Below are positions 14,994 to 26,235 of a stretch of 64,000 nucleotides of DNA, one piece after another; within the stretch, counting starts at the first letter, position 1, and each line of letters opens with the position of its first letter. The stretch comes from SPDF01 sp963812085 (GTDB taxonomy: Bacteria > Gemmatimonadota > Gemmatimonadetes > Gemmatimonadales > GWC2-71-9). The DNA is taken from assembly GCA_963812085.1 (NCBI GenBank), contig CAWETL010000003.1, positions 62,001 through 126,000 of the forward strand, given 5' to 3'. The notes beneath the pieces are model-generated. The model did not search any database. It was not told where the DNA came from and saw only the letters and a program-made list of their open reading frames with translations. Position numbers and translations under genes: made by a program.

Positions 14994-15329
14994 TCAGTAG
15001 ACCCGGCCGCCCAGCGGCACGGGGCGCTCCGGCTGGAGCAGGACGACATGCCCGGATTCATCGGGGAGCCCGAGCACCAGGACCTCGGACACGAACCCGG
15101 CGATGCGGCGGCTGCCGAGATTGACGGCGGCGATCACCTGCCGGCCGACGAGTTCATCCGCGCGGTACACCTCCGTCAATTGTGCGCTCGAGGTCCGCTC
15201 CCCGAGCGGGCCGAAGTCCACCCACAGCCGATACGCCGGCCTGCGCGCTCCCGCGTTGGGTTCCGCGCGCGTCACGCGGCCCACCCGGAGGTCCAGGGTG
15301 GCGAAGGCGGAGACGCCCTCCTCGCTCAC
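14994..15329 (-). CDS. tRNA-binding-domain protein (CsaA-like OB fold)
   Basis: A 111-residue stand-alone EMAP/tRNA-binding OB fold. Typical strings are FATLDLRVGRVTRAEPN, AYRLWVDFG, SSAQLTE and GRQVIAAVNL, ending near ESGHVVLLQPERPVPLG. CsaA proteins have chaperone-like and tRNA-binding properties. The GTG start overlaps the PhzF stop (GTGA), and the stop is 11 bases before dppA, so it is within the same operon. Why a tRNA-binding protein travels with peptide uptake genes is not clear. Family call is firm; role is not. Confidence 0.88.
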   Translation of the reverse strand: MSEEGVSAFATLDLRVGRVTRAEPNAGARRPAYRLWVDFGPLGERTSSAQLTEVYRADELVGRQVIAAVNLGSRRIAGFVSEVLVLGLPDESGHVVLLQPERPVPLGGRVY

Positions 15330-16111
15330 AGGAGTTCGCCCCGGGTGACGGTGACGGCCTGGCCGCCAAGCCGCACCCGGTCGCCCGCGACGTCGACGCG
15401 CACCACGCCGCCACGCGCGGACGCCTGGTAGGCCAGGAAGGACGACTTCCCGAGGCGCTGCTGCCAGTAGGGGCCGAGGGCGGCGTGCGCCGACCCGGTG
15501 ACGGGGTCCTCGTCGATGCCGACCGCCGGGCCGAAGAAGCGGGAGACGAAATCGTAGGGTCCGCTCCCGGCGGCGGTCACGATCACGCCGCGGGCGTTCA
15601 CCACGCGCAGCGCGCGGAAGTCGGGTTCGAGGGCGCGGACCTCGGCCTCGCTGGCCAGCTCCACGAGGTAGTCGTAATCTGCCCGGCCGAGGGTCACGGG
15701 AGTGGCGCCGAGGGCGGCGGCCAGGCCCGCGGGCGCGGAGGCCTGCTGGGTCGGCTTGGTGGGGAAGTCGAGCTCGATCCAGGCGTCGCGTTGCGTGGCC
15801 GTGAGGAGGCCGCTCCGGGTGTGGAAGCGCGCCACGGTGCGCGGCTTCAGGTGGTGTTCCTGCCACAGGAAATGGGCGCTGGCCAGCGTCGCGTGGCCGC
15901 AGAGGTCCACCTCGACCAGCGGCGTGAACCACCGCAGGCCGAACCCGTCGTCACGGCGCAGGAGAAACGCCGTTTCCGAGAGGTTCATCTCCCGCGCGAC
16001 GGCCTGCAGCCATCCGTCCTCCATTTCCCGTTCCAGGAGGCAGACCGCCGCGGGGTTGCCGGCAAAGGCGTGGTCGGTGAACGCGTCGATGTGAAAGAGT
16101 GGGAGCGGCAT
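15326..16111 (-). CDS. PhzF family isomerase/epimerase
   Basis: A 261-residue diaminopimelate-epimerase-fold protein. Family marks are FHIDAFTDHAFAGNPAAVC at the start, the catalytic glutamate in NLSETAFL (Glu46), DLCGHATLASAH, and DPVTGSAHAALGPYW. PhzF enzymes isomerise small metabolites by proton transfer; outside phenazine clusters most have unknown substrates, and no phenazine genes are near. It lies 33 bases after the RidA-like gene and overlaps the CsaA-like gene by GTGA. Position in a peptide-use operon suggests an amino-acid-derived substrate, which is inference. Confidence 0.92.
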   Translation of the reverse strand: MPLPLFHIDAFTDHAFAGNPAAVCLLEREMEDGWLQAVAREMNLSETAFLLRRDDGFGLRWFTPLVEVDLCGHATLASAHFLWQEHHLKPRTVARFHTRSGLLTATQRDAWIELDFPTKPTQQASAPAGLAAALGATPVTLGRADYDYLVELASEAEVRALEPDFRALRVVNARGVIVTAAGSGPYDFVSRFFGPAVGIDEDPVTGSAHAALGPYWQQRLGKSSFLAYQASARGGVVRVDVAGDRVRLGGQAVTVTRGELL

Positions 16112-16144
16112 GATGCGACATCCGGCGTGGAAGGAGGGTGAACG

Positions 16145-16549
16145 TCAGGAGGGGCCGCGTGCCTCGTCGACGACGGCGTCGGCTTCGACTTCGACCAGCA
16201 TGCGCGGATCGATCAGGCGGCGCACTTCGACCATGCTGGTGGCGGGGCGGACGGCGCCGAACCACTCTCCGTGGGCGCGCCCGACCTCTTCCCACCGGGA
16301 GATGTCGGTCACGTACATCCGCGTCCGCACCACGTCGGCCATCGAGGCGCCCGCCTGCGCCAGCGCCCGCTCGATGTTCCGGAGCGCCTGCACCGTCTGG
16401 AGGTAGGCGTCCCCCTCGCCGACGATGCCGCCGGTTCCGTCGGTCGCGGTCGTGCCGGACACCTGGACCCATGGTCCCACCCGCACGGCCCGCGAGTATC
16501 CCACGACGGCTTCGTACGGAACCCCGCTCGCGATGCGCGTGCGCTTCAC
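16145..16549 (-). CDS. RidA/YjgF superfamily protein lacking the deaminase arginine
   Basis: A 134-residue protein of the trimeric YjgF/YER057c/UK114 fold, with GPWVQVSGTTATD, ALRNIERALAQAGASMADVV and the terminal VEVEADAVV. RidA proper hydrolyses reactive enamines and imines made by PLP enzymes using an arginine in a PARS/PART motif. Here the motif reads RPATSMVEV, with Thr104 in place of that arginine, so classic deaminase activity is doubtful and it belongs to a divergent Rid subgroup. GTG start overlapping the upstream ATPase stop (GTGA) makes it part of the ABC operon. Confidence 0.9.
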   Translation of the reverse strand: MKRTRIASGVPYEAVVGYSRAVRVGPWVQVSGTTATDGTGGIVGEGDAYLQTVQALRNIERALAQAGASMADVVRTRMYVTDISRWEEVGRAHGEWFGAVRPATSMVEVRRLIDPRMLVEVEADAVVDEARGPS

Positions 16550-17523
16550 GGCGCCGCCACCGCGTGGTGGCAGGCCACCTCGCTCCGGCCAAGCTGGTGC
16601 AGCAGCGGCCGCTCCGCCATGCAGCGCGCGTCCCTGGCCGGGTGCTGGCAGCGGGGATGGAAGGCGCATCCGGACGGCGGATGCGACGGGCTCGGCGGGT
16701 CGCCGGGCAGGACGATCCGGAGCCGGCGGCTGGCCGGGTCGGGGACCGGCACCGCCGACAAGAGCGCCTGGGTGTACGGATGCGCCGGCCGCGCGAGGAC
16801 GTCCTCGGTCGGTCCGGTCTCCACGATGCGGCCCAGATACATCACCGCGACACGGTGCGCGAGCTGCCGGACCACCGCCAGGTCGTGGGCGATGAACAGG
16901 AAGGAGATGCCGCGGCGCGCCTGCAGGTCGGCGAGCAGGTTGAGCACCTGCGCCTGCACCGACACGTCCAGCGCGGAGACGGGCTCGTCGCACACGATGA
17001 AGGCCGGTTCCACCGCCAGCGCCCGCGCGATCCCGATCCGCTGGCGCTGGCCTCCGGAGAACTCGTGGGGATAGCGCGCGGCGTATCCCGGATCGAGCCC
17101 GACCTCCTCGAGCAGCCGGGCCACCCGGGCGGGAATCTCCGCGCGGGGCGCGAGGCGGTGGATCTCGATGCCCTCGGCGATCGCGTCGCCCACGGTCATC
17201 CGCGGATTGAGCGAACTGTACGGGTCCTGGAAGATGATCTGCAGCCGGCGCCTGGCCATCCTGAGTTCCGACGCATCGAGGGCCAGGAGATCCCTGCCCT
17301 CCCAGGTGACGCTGCCGGCGGTGGCGGGTTGCAGCCGGAGGATGGTGCGGCCGACAGTGGACTTGCCGCAGCCCGACTCGCCCACGAGCCCAAGCGTCTC
17401 CGCCGTCCCCACGCTGAAGGAGACGCCGTCCACCGCACGGACCGGCGGCGCCTTGCGTGCGAGGAACCCCGTGGCGCTGTAGTGCTTGACGAGGTCCCGC
17501 ACCTCGAGCAGCGGCGTGGTCAT
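16546..17523 (-). CDS. Oligopeptide/dipeptide ABC transporter ATPase (OppF/DppF)
   Basis: A 325-residue cytoplasmic ATPase. Walker A is GESGCGKST, the signature is SGGQRQRIGIARAL, Walker B is FIVCDEPVSALDVSVQAQ, and the switch histidine is in IAHDL. The carboxyl end has the oligopeptide-transporter extension with CAFHPRCQHPARDARC, a cysteine pattern that in relatives binds an iron-sulfur cluster. The amino end has the FLARKAPPVRAVDGV insertion typical of the F-type subunit. ATGA overlap with the upstream oppD-type gene. It pairs with that ATPase to power the two permeases. Confidence 0.95.
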   Translation of the reverse strand: MTTPLLEVRDLVKHYSATGFLARKAPPVRAVDGVSFSVGTAETLGLVGESGCGKSTVGRTILRLQPATAGSVTWEGRDLLALDASELRMARRRLQIIFQDPYSSLNPRMTVGDAIAEGIEIHRLAPRAEIPARVARLLEEVGLDPGYAARYPHEFSGGQRQRIGIARALAVEPAFIVCDEPVSALDVSVQAQVLNLLADLQARRGISFLFIAHDLAVVRQLAHRVAVMYLGRIVETGPTEDVLARPAHPYTQALLSAVPVPDPASRRLRIVLPGDPPSPSHPPSGCAFHPRCQHPARDARCMAERPLLHQLGRSEVACHHAVAAP

Positions 17524-18497
17524 CGGGCGCCCCCTTCCGCCAGCCAGCAGCGCATCTGGTGCCCGTCGGCCACGGGCAGCGCCGGCGGGTCGTCCGTGGG
17601 GCAGCGGGGCAGGGCGGCAGGACAGCGCGGATGGAATCGGCATCCGCTGGGCCACGCCGTCGGGGGTGGAACGTTCCCGGCGATCGGCGTCAACCGGGTC
17701 ACCGGGCCGGTGAGCCGCGGCACCGACGCCAGCAGGCCGCGGGTGTACGGATGGGAAGGGCGCGCGAAGAGTTCGGGCGTCGGCGCCTCTTCCACGAGGC
17801 GCCCGGCGTACATCACGGCCACCCGGTCCGCCCGGCCGGCGACGATCCCGAGGTCGTGGGTGATGAGCAGGACGGCCATCCCGCGGGCGGCCCGCAGCCG
17901 GTCGAGCACCTCGAGGATCTGGGCCTGGACCGTCACATCCAGCGCCGTGGTGGGCTCGTCGGCGATGAGCAGCTCGGGCTCGGAGGCGAGCGCGATCGCG
18001 ATCATCACCCGCTGGCGCATCCCGCCGCTCAGCTGGTGCGGATACTGGTCGAGCCGGGCCACCGGGTCGGGGATGCCCACCTCCTGCAGCAGCTCGAGCG
18101 CTCGCGCGCGGGCCTCCGACTTCGAGAGCTTCCGGTGGGCCCGCACGCTTTCGCCGATCTGGTCGGCCACCGTGAAGACCGGGTTGAGGCTGGTCATCGG
18201 GTCCTGGAAGATCATCGCGATCCGCCGGCCGCGGACCCTGCGCAGCGCCGGCGCGTCCAGCGTGAGGAGGTCGGTGCCGTCGAACCGGATGACGCTGCCT
18301 GCGGCGATCACGCCCGGCGGAGGCACCAGGCGCAGGAGGGCGAGGGAGGTGAGGCTCTTGCCGCAGCCCGACTCACCGACGAGCGCCAGCAGCTCACCCT
18401 TCGCCACGGCAAAGCTCACGCCGTCGACCGGCCGCGAGAGCCCGGGCCCGGTCGCGAAGGTGATGCGCAGGTCCTCGACTTCGAGCAACGGGGTCAT
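17520..18497 (-). CDS. Oligopeptide/dipeptide ABC transporter ATPase (OppD/DppD)
   Basis: A 325-residue ATPase. Walker A is GESGCGKSL, the signature is SGGMRQRVMIAIAL, Walker B is LLIADEPTTALDVTVQAQ, and the switch is ITHDLG. The carboxyl extension carries CRFHPRCPAALPRC, the cysteine set common to OppD/DppD. ATGA overlaps at both ends join it to the permease upstream and the OppF-type ATPase downstream. The coding length is identical to that of its partner. Confidence 0.95.
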   Translation of the reverse strand: MTPLLEVEDLRITFATGPGLSRPVDGVSFAVAKGELLALVGESGCGKSLTSLALLRLVPPPGVIAAGSVIRFDGTDLLTLDAPALRRVRGRRIAMIFQDPMTSLNPVFTVADQIGESVRAHRKLSKSEARARALELLQEVGIPDPVARLDQYPHQLSGGMRQRVMIAIALASEPELLIADEPTTALDVTVQAQILEVLDRLRAARGMAVLLITHDLGIVAGRADRVAVMYAGRLVEEAPTPELFARPSHPYTRGLLASVPRLTGPVTRLTPIAGNVPPPTAWPSGCRFHPRCPAALPRCPTDDPPALPVADGHQMRCWLAEGGAR

Positions 18498-19336
18498 GCG
18501 CTCCTGGGGTCCAGGGCGCCGCGCAGGGCGTCGCCGATCAGGTTGACGGCCAGGACGGTGACGACGATCGCGAGGCCGGGGAAGATGCTGGCCCAGGGCG
18601 CGGTCGTCAGGAGGGACCGGGCGTCGAGAATCATGCCGCCCCAGGACGGAGTCGGCGGATGCACACCCACTCCGAGGTAGGACAGCCCCGCCTCCAGCAG
18701 GATCACGTCGCCGACGCCCAGCGTGGCGGCGACCAGCAGCGGGCCCGCCACGTTCGGGAGCAGATGCAGGAAGATAATCCGGGCCGGCCCCGCGCCGAGG
18801 GCCGTGGCGGCCTGCACGAACTCGGCTTCGCGCAGCCGGAGGAGCTCGCCGCGCACGATGCGGCTGGTGGAGAACCACCCGGTGGCGCCCAGCACGATGA
18901 CCAGGGCGGGCACCGGCATGTGCTCCCACACCGCGACGAGGATCAGCAGGAGGAAGAGCCGGGGGATGGCGAGCGCGCCGTCCACCACGCGCATCAGGAG
19001 CCCGTCCACCCATCCGCCATAGAAGCCCGCGGCGCCGCCGATGAGCGCCCCGAGCGAGACGGCGAGCGTCACCGCGAGGGCCGCCACGGAAAGCGAGATC
19101 CGCCCGCCGGAGACGACGCGCGAGAGGATGTCCCGGTTGAGCTGGTCGGTCCCGAAGAGGTGCGCGCTGCCCGGCGGGGTCGCGCCGGCGAGGAGGTCGG
19201 GCATGACGGCCGGATCGGGGAGGAACCACGGACCGGCGATGATGATCACCGACAGGGCGACGAGGATCAGCACCCCCAGCCGCCCCGACGGGGAAGCGAA
19301 GGCGCGGCTGAAGAGGCGCCAGAGCGAGCCGGTCAC
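18494..19336 (-). CDS. Peptide ABC transporter permease (OppC/DppC)
   Basis: A 280-residue inner-membrane permease. Features are the amino-terminal helix followed by the periplasmic loop HLFGTDQLNRDILSRVVSG, which is the family motif, then about five helices, and the EAA coupling loop EAEFVQAATALGAGPARII. The GTG start overlaps the upstream permease stop (GTGA). Together with the B-type permease it forms the channel through which the substrate-binding protein delivers peptides. Confidence 0.95.
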   Translation of the reverse strand: MTGSLWRLFSRAFASPSGRLGVLILVALSVIIIAGPWFLPDPAVMPDLLAGATPPGSAHLFGTDQLNRDILSRVVSGGRISLSVAALAVTLAVSLGALIGGAAGFYGGWVDGLLMRVVDGALAIPRLFLLLILVAVWEHMPVPALVIVLGATGWFSTSRIVRGELLRLREAEFVQAATALGAGPARIIFLHLLPNVAGPLLVAATLGVGDVILLEAGLSYLGVGVHPPTPSWGGMILDARSLLTTAPWASIFPGLAIVVTVLAVNLIGDALRGALDPRSA

Positions 19337-20307
19337 CGGCGGCGCACCCGCGGATCGAGCGCGTAATACCCGACATCGGCGAGGAGGCCGCCCAGCAGCA
19401 CGAGCGCCGAGACGAGCATCGCGGTCCCCATGATGACGGGGTAGTCGCGCGAGCCCACGGCTTCCGCGGCGAGCGAGCCGAGACCGGGCCAGTCGAAGAC
19501 CTGCTCCACGAACACCGAGCCGCTCACGAGAATCGGAAGCCAGAGCCCGAGCAGCCCGATGACCGGGAAGAGCGCGTTGCGCCAGGCGTGACGCCAGAGG
19601 ACGCGGCGTTCCGTGAGGCCGCGGGCGCGGGCCGCGCGGACGAAATCGAGGCGCAGGACCTCGAGCAGCGCCGTGCGCTGGTAGTGCATGACCGCCGCGA
19701 GGCTGACCGCCGTGAGCGTGACGGCCGGGAGGACGAGGTGCCGGGCGATGTCCCCGGCGTGCGCGAGCCATCCCGCGTCGCCGCCGAGCAGGGGATCCTG
19801 CATCTGGGCCACGGGGAGCAGTTGGTGGCGGATGCCGAAATACCAGGCCAGCAGGAGGCCCAGCCAGAAGGAGGGCATCGCGTAGAGTCCGAGCGAGAGC
19901 CGCGTGAGCCAGCGATCGACGGGGCGCCCGCGCCGGGTGGCTTGCCACACGCCGAGCGCGACGCCGAGGCCGAAGGTGAGCAGCAGGACGGTGCCGCCGA
20001 GGATCAGCGAGGCCGGGAGCCGGCTCAGCACCAGCGTGGAGACCTTGGTCGGGTAGTGCTCGATCGAGACGCCGAGGTCGCCGCGGAGGGCCCCCTCGAA
20101 GAAGTAGCGGAATTGGTCCACGACCGGCTGGTCGAGGCCGAACCGATGCCGGAGGGCGGCGGCCGCCTCCGCGGACATCTGGCGGTCACCCTCCAGGCGC
20201 TGGAGCGGGTCCCCCGGCGTCATTCGCATGAGGACGAACAGCAGCACCGTGACCACCATGAAGGTGAGCACGGCCTGCAGGGTGCGGCGGGCAAGCCAGC
20301 GGTTCAC
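19333..20307 (-). CDS. Peptide ABC transporter permease (OppB/DppB)
   Basis: A 324-residue permease. It has the typical start LARRTLQAVLTFMVVTVLLF, the MTPGDPLQRL loop, the periplasmic GLDQPVVDQFRYFFEGALRG-type segment, and the EAA loop LDFVRAARARGLTERRVLW. Six helices are visible. It starts one base after the binding-protein stop codon, so expression follows the binding protein closely. Confidence 0.95.
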   Translation of the reverse strand: MNRWLARRTLQAVLTFMVVTVLLFVLMRMTPGDPLQRLEGDRQMSAEAAAALRHRFGLDQPVVDQFRYFFEGALRGDLGVSIEHYPTKVSTLVLSRLPASLILGGTVLLLTFGLGVALGVWQATRRGRPVDRWLTRLSLGLYAMPSFWLGLLLAWYFGIRHQLLPVAQMQDPLLGGDAGWLAHAGDIARHLVLPAVTLTAVSLAAVMHYQRTALLEVLRLDFVRAARARGLTERRVLWRHAWRNALFPVIGLLGLWLPILVSGSVFVEQVFDWPGLGSLAAEAVGSRDYPVIMGTAMLVSALVLLGGLLADVGYYALDPRVRRR

Positions 20308-20308
20308 G

Positions 20309-21937
20309 TCAGGGGCGGGGTCCCGGGCTCCACCGCCAGAGCGCCGACCAGGGCGCCACCGGGACGAGCTCGACGTGGCGAATCCGGCGGGACACGGCCA
20401 TCGGTGTCGTGGGAGCGAAGAGGAACACGGCGGGGGCGTCGGCGACGATGGTGCGGACCGCCTGGCGGTACAGCGTGAGCGCCTCCGTGCGCGGGGATCG
20501 CAACGCCTGGGCCAGCAGCGAATCGACTTTCGGGTTGCAGTAATGCGTCTTGTTGGCCCCGCCGCGCCCCGCGCAGCTCCAGCTCTGCACTAAGCCGGCC
20601 GGCGAGGGATCCATCGTCGCATTGGCGAAGTCGAGGTCGAAGTTGCCGCGGTTGCGCCGTTCGGCCCACACCGAGAAGTCGAGCCGGTTCAAGTCGATCC
20701 GGATCCCCACCTGGCGGAGCTGTTCCTGTACCTGCAGCGCCATCTGGGCCCTCGGGGCGCTCGGGCCTGGGAAATTGAGCCCCAGTGCCAGCGGCTTGCC
20801 GCCCTTGTCGAGGATGCCGTCGCCGTCCGTGTCGATCCAGCCGCGGGCACGGAGCAGGGCCCGCGCTCCGGCGGGATCGGCGGGGGCCGGGCGGAAGGCG
20901 GGGTCGCGGATCCAGAAGAGTTGCGGGACCGGGCCCTCGGGGACGGCGGCCCACGGCCCGAAGGTCGCCTCCACCATGGCCGGGCGGTCCAGCGCCTTGA
21001 CGATCGCCGCGCGGACCTCGGGATCCGACAGGATGGGGTGCGGCCGTTCGAGGTCGGCGGGATCCCGCTGATTGAAGCTCAGGTAGTTCACGGAGAGCGA
21101 GGGCAGGGGATAGACCCGGACGCCGGTATCGGAAGTCACGCGCGAGATCGTGGCGATCGTCCCGAGAGCCGGAAGGACGTCGGCGCTCCCGCTCAGGAGC
21201 AGGTTGATCTGTGCCTCGGGGTCCCTCACCGTGAGGATCAGCACCTTCCGGGGGCCTGGTCGCCCGAGGAAGAACTGATCATTGGCAATGAGCTCGAGCT
21301 GCTGCCCCGCGACCCGGCGCCCCCAGCGATAGGGGCCGTTGCCGACCGGCGCGCTCGCGAACGCCGACTGCGCCAGCGCCCCGCGGGGGATCGTATCCAC
21401 CAGGTGTGCCGGCAACGGGGACACGTGGTACACCGCATCATAGAGCTGCTCGTCGTAGGCTTCGTCGAACCGCACCACCAGGTGTCTGTCATCGTCGGCG
21501 GTGGCGGACGCGACATGCCGGACGAGCAGGGCGAGCTGCGGGTCGACGGTGGAGTCCCGCGCCAGGTTGAGCGCCAGCGCCGCATCGCGCGCCGTCACCG
21601 GCGCGCCATCCTGCCACCGGGCCCGGGAGTCGATCTCGAAGACGAGGGTCAGCGAATCCCGTCGCGTCCAGCTGCGGGCGAGCACCGGCGTGAAGCCCTT
21701 GTCGCCGCTCGTGACGTTGTCCGGCCCGAGGCGGGCGAGGGGGAGGAACAGGAGGTCGGCGACGGCCTGGTTGGTTGCGCTGTTATTGAAGAGGGTGGGG
21801 ATGGGAGTCGCCGGCTCCTGCCCCCCGACGATCACCACGGTTTCCTGCCGAGTGGCGCCTTGGCCGGCGGCGGACGTCGTGGTGAGAGCGGAGAACAGGG
21901 CCAGGGAAAAGATGGCAGCGCAGGGGGTGCGTCGCAC
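20309..21937 (-). CDS. Peptide ABC transporter substrate-binding protein (SBP family 5)
   Basis: A 542-residue periplasmic binding protein. The start at GTG 21937 has GAGG 7 bases upstream and gives a signal peptide ending SAAGQG. Family blocks are FTPVLARSWTRRDSLT, RWQDGAPVTARDAA, the FNQRDPADLERPHP lobe and GRGGANKTHYCNPKVDSLL near the end. SBP family 5 binds peptides, nickel or other solutes; the attached DppA peptidase favours peptides. It is the first gene of the operon and has its own promoter candidate. The longer upstream frame lacks a signal peptide and is not used. Confidence 0.93.
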   Translation of the reverse strand: MRRTPCAAIFSLALFSALTTTSAAGQGATRQETVVIVGGQEPATPIPTLFNNSATNQAVADLLFLPLARLGPDNVTSGDKGFTPVLARSWTRRDSLTLVFEIDSRARWQDGAPVTARDAALALNLARDSTVDPQLALLVRHVASATADDDRHLVVRFDEAYDEQLYDAVYHVSPLPAHLVDTIPRGALAQSAFASAPVGNGPYRWGRRVAGQQLELIANDQFFLGRPGPRKVLILTVRDPEAQINLLLSGSADVLPALGTIATISRVTSDTGVRVYPLPSLSVNYLSFNQRDPADLERPHPILSDPEVRAAIVKALDRPAMVEATFGPWAAVPEGPVPQLFWIRDPAFRPAPADPAGARALLRARGWIDTDGDGILDKGGKPLALGLNFPGPSAPRAQMALQVQEQLRQVGIRIDLNRLDFSVWAERRNRGNFDLDFANATMDPSPAGLVQSWSCAGRGGANKTHYCNPKVDSLLAQALRSPRTEALTLYRQAVRTIVADAPAVFLFAPTTPMAVSRRIRHVELVPVAPWSALWRWSPGPRP

Positions 21938-21979
21938 GAGCGGACCTCGGGCCAGGGGAGGCGTTCGGGGTGCTGCCGT

Positions 21980-22008
21980 AATCTGGCACCGGACTCGATT
22001 CCCGCCAA
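21980..22008 (-). promoter_or_regulatory. Promoter candidate for the peptide ABC operon
   Basis: On the minus strand TTGGCG (22008-22003) and CAGATT (21985-21980) are 17 bases apart. Transcription would begin near 21973, leaving a leader of about 36 bases that contains the ribosome binding site of the binding-protein gene. It lies in the 89-base gap after the lipM-like gene, so the transporter operon need not depend on the gcv transcript. Confidence 0.4.
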
Positions 22009-22026
22009 CCGTCCCGCCGGATCCGC

Positions 22027-22794
22027 CTAGCGCCGCCAGGTCCAGGCGTCGCCCCGGAAGCGATCGGCGTGAAGCGCGGCGGCGGTGGCGAGGGGAGGGA
22101 AGTCGGCCGCGTGCTCCCAGTGCCCGGGCCACGCGCGCGCCGCGATCGCGATGGCGTTCGCCACATCGGCGAACGGCACCGGGCCGCCGAGGACCGCGGC
22201 GAGGGCGGTGGATTGGTCGGCCGGCGGGGTCCCGATGGTCACCTCCGCCACCACCGCCTGGGAGCCCGCCAGCAGGAGGGACCCATGCTGCAGCAGCGCG
22301 CCCCGCTCACGGAGCTGCGCGCTCCCGACGAGCTTTCGGCCGCCCACCATGACCTCGCCGCCCGCCGGCGAGGCGAAGCAGGCGCCTGCGTCGAGCCCGG
22401 TGGTACGCGCGGGCGGCCCGGCCAGCGAGGCTCCGGCCCCGAGTCTCCGGAGCGCCGCCGCCAGCATTTCGTGAATCCGGAGATAGGCCGTCCGCAGGTC
22501 GCCGAAGGTCGCCTCCGGCGCGGCCACGGCGTAGGTGAGCTCCTCCGCGTGCCACACCGCCCGCCCGCCGGTCGGCCGGCGGACCGGGTGGAGTTCGAGC
22601 CGCTCGATCGCGGCCCGGTCGTACCGCCGGAGCGCCGGCTCGTTGCGCCCGAAGGAGAGGGCCGCCGGCTCCCAGCGGTACAGCCGCAGAAACGCACGGC
22701 CCTCCCCGGCCGCGAGGTCGAGGAGGGCCTGGTCCGTCGCCATGTTCTGCCAGCCCGGACTGCCGGCCGGATCGACGAGCAGCGTCCAGCGCAT
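22027..22794 (-). CDS. Lipoate/octanoate protein transferase (LipM-like)
   Basis: A 255-residue member of the biotin/lipoate ligase fold. The acyl-binding motif is RRPTGGRAVWHAEELTYAV (72-90). The catalytic lysine lies in GGRKLVGSAQLRERGALLQHG (Lys154). The cysteine in GACFASP (Cys139) sits where LipM/LipL octanoyltransferases carry the thioester cysteine, so octanoyl transfer from ACP is more likely than ATP-dependent ligation. It follows gcvP by 5 bases in the gcvH-gcvP operon. Bacillus LipM octanoylates GcvH, so this enzyme probably modifies GcvH Lys66. An LplA-type ligase is the alternative. Confidence 0.85.
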   Translation of the reverse strand: MRWTLLVDPAGSPGWQNMATDQALLDLAAGEGRAFLRLYRWEPAALSFGRNEPALRRYDRAAIERLELHPVRRPTGGRAVWHAEELTYAVAAPEATFGDLRTAYLRIHEMLAAALRRLGAGASLAGPPARTTGLDAGACFASPAGGEVMVGGRKLVGSAQLRERGALLQHGSLLLAGSQAVVAEVTIGTPPADQSTALAAVLGGPVPFADVANAIAIAARAWPGHWEHAADFPPLATAAALHADRFRGDAWTWRR

Positions 22795-22799
22795 GGAGG

Positions 22800-25700
<2,901 letters not shown>

Positions 25701-25729
25701 TGGGTCACGTCCTCTGCGTATATAAGGAT

Positions 25730-25760
25730 GCGCGCCCCGTCCGGGGGGAACGGGGCGCGC
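25730..25760 (-). promoter_or_regulatory. 11-bp perfect hairpin between gcvH and gcvP
   Basis: GCGCGCCCCGT (25730-25740) and its exact complement (25750-25760) enclose a 9-base loop. The hairpin lies 30 bases after the gcvH stop and 30 bases before the gcvP start in the minus-strand transcript. No T-run follows, so full termination is unlikely; it could set the ratio of gcvH to gcvP mRNA by blocking decay. GAGG (about 25715) is the gcvP ribosome binding site. Confidence 0.5.
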
Positions 25761-25790
25761 GGTCAGCCAGGGTCCTGCGTCATCGGCGGG

Positions 25791-26180
25791 TTACTCGCCG
25801 ATGTGCTTCTTGTACGCGTCGGCGGAGAGGAGCCCCGCGAGCGCCTTGGCGTCGGCCACCCGGATCTTGACCATGTAGCCCGCGCCGTAGGGATCGCGGT
25901 TGACGGTGGCGGGATCGGCGTCCAGCGCCGCGTTGACCTCGACGACCTCGCCGGCCACCGGGGCATAGAGCTCGGAGACCGCCTTGACAGCCTCGATCGT
26001 GCCGAAGACCGCGTGTGCGCCGAGCGTGTCGCCCTTCTTGGGCAGGTTGACGAAGACGACGTCGCCGAGCTCGCCCTGCGCGTAGTCGGTGATGCCGACC
26101 TGCACGATGGCGGGATCGCTCGTCTTCTTGACGTATTCGTGGTCGCTGGTGTAAAGGAGATCGGCCGGGACGTTCGACAC
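25791..26180 (-). CDS. gcvH: Glycine cleavage system H protein
   Basis: A 129-residue lipoyl carrier that shuttles the aminomethyl group between P, T and L proteins. The lipoylated residue is Lys66 in GTIEAVKAVSEL. YTSDHEYVKK and VGITDYAQGELGDVVFVNLP are family blocks. GTG 26180 is preferred over the more upstream ATG because GGAG lies 5 bases before it and family homology starts at PADLLYT. Fourth from the end of the tdk-coaE-gcvH-gcvP-lipM run is gcvP's partner here, separated by the hairpin. Confidence 0.96.
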   Translation of the reverse strand: MSNVPADLLYTSDHEYVKKTSDPAIVQVGITDYAQGELGDVVFVNLPKKGDTLGAHAVFGTIEAVKAVSELYAPVAGEVVEVNAALDADPATVNRDPYGAGYMVKIRVADAKALAGLLSADAYKKHIGE

Positions 26181-26235
26181 GCGGGCTCCAGGGCTGACGG
26201 GACGGAGGTGAGAATAGACGGGCGAGGTCCCGAAA

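Noticed and set aside
16138..18546. Plus-strand open frame of 802 codons opposite the ABC ATPase genes
   Set aside because: Arginine-rich shadow frame; ATPases with full Walker motifs are on the minus strand.
26181..26235. Glycine riboswitch upstream of gcvH
   Set aside because: The gap is only 55 bases, too short for a glycine aptamer, and shows none of its conserved strings.
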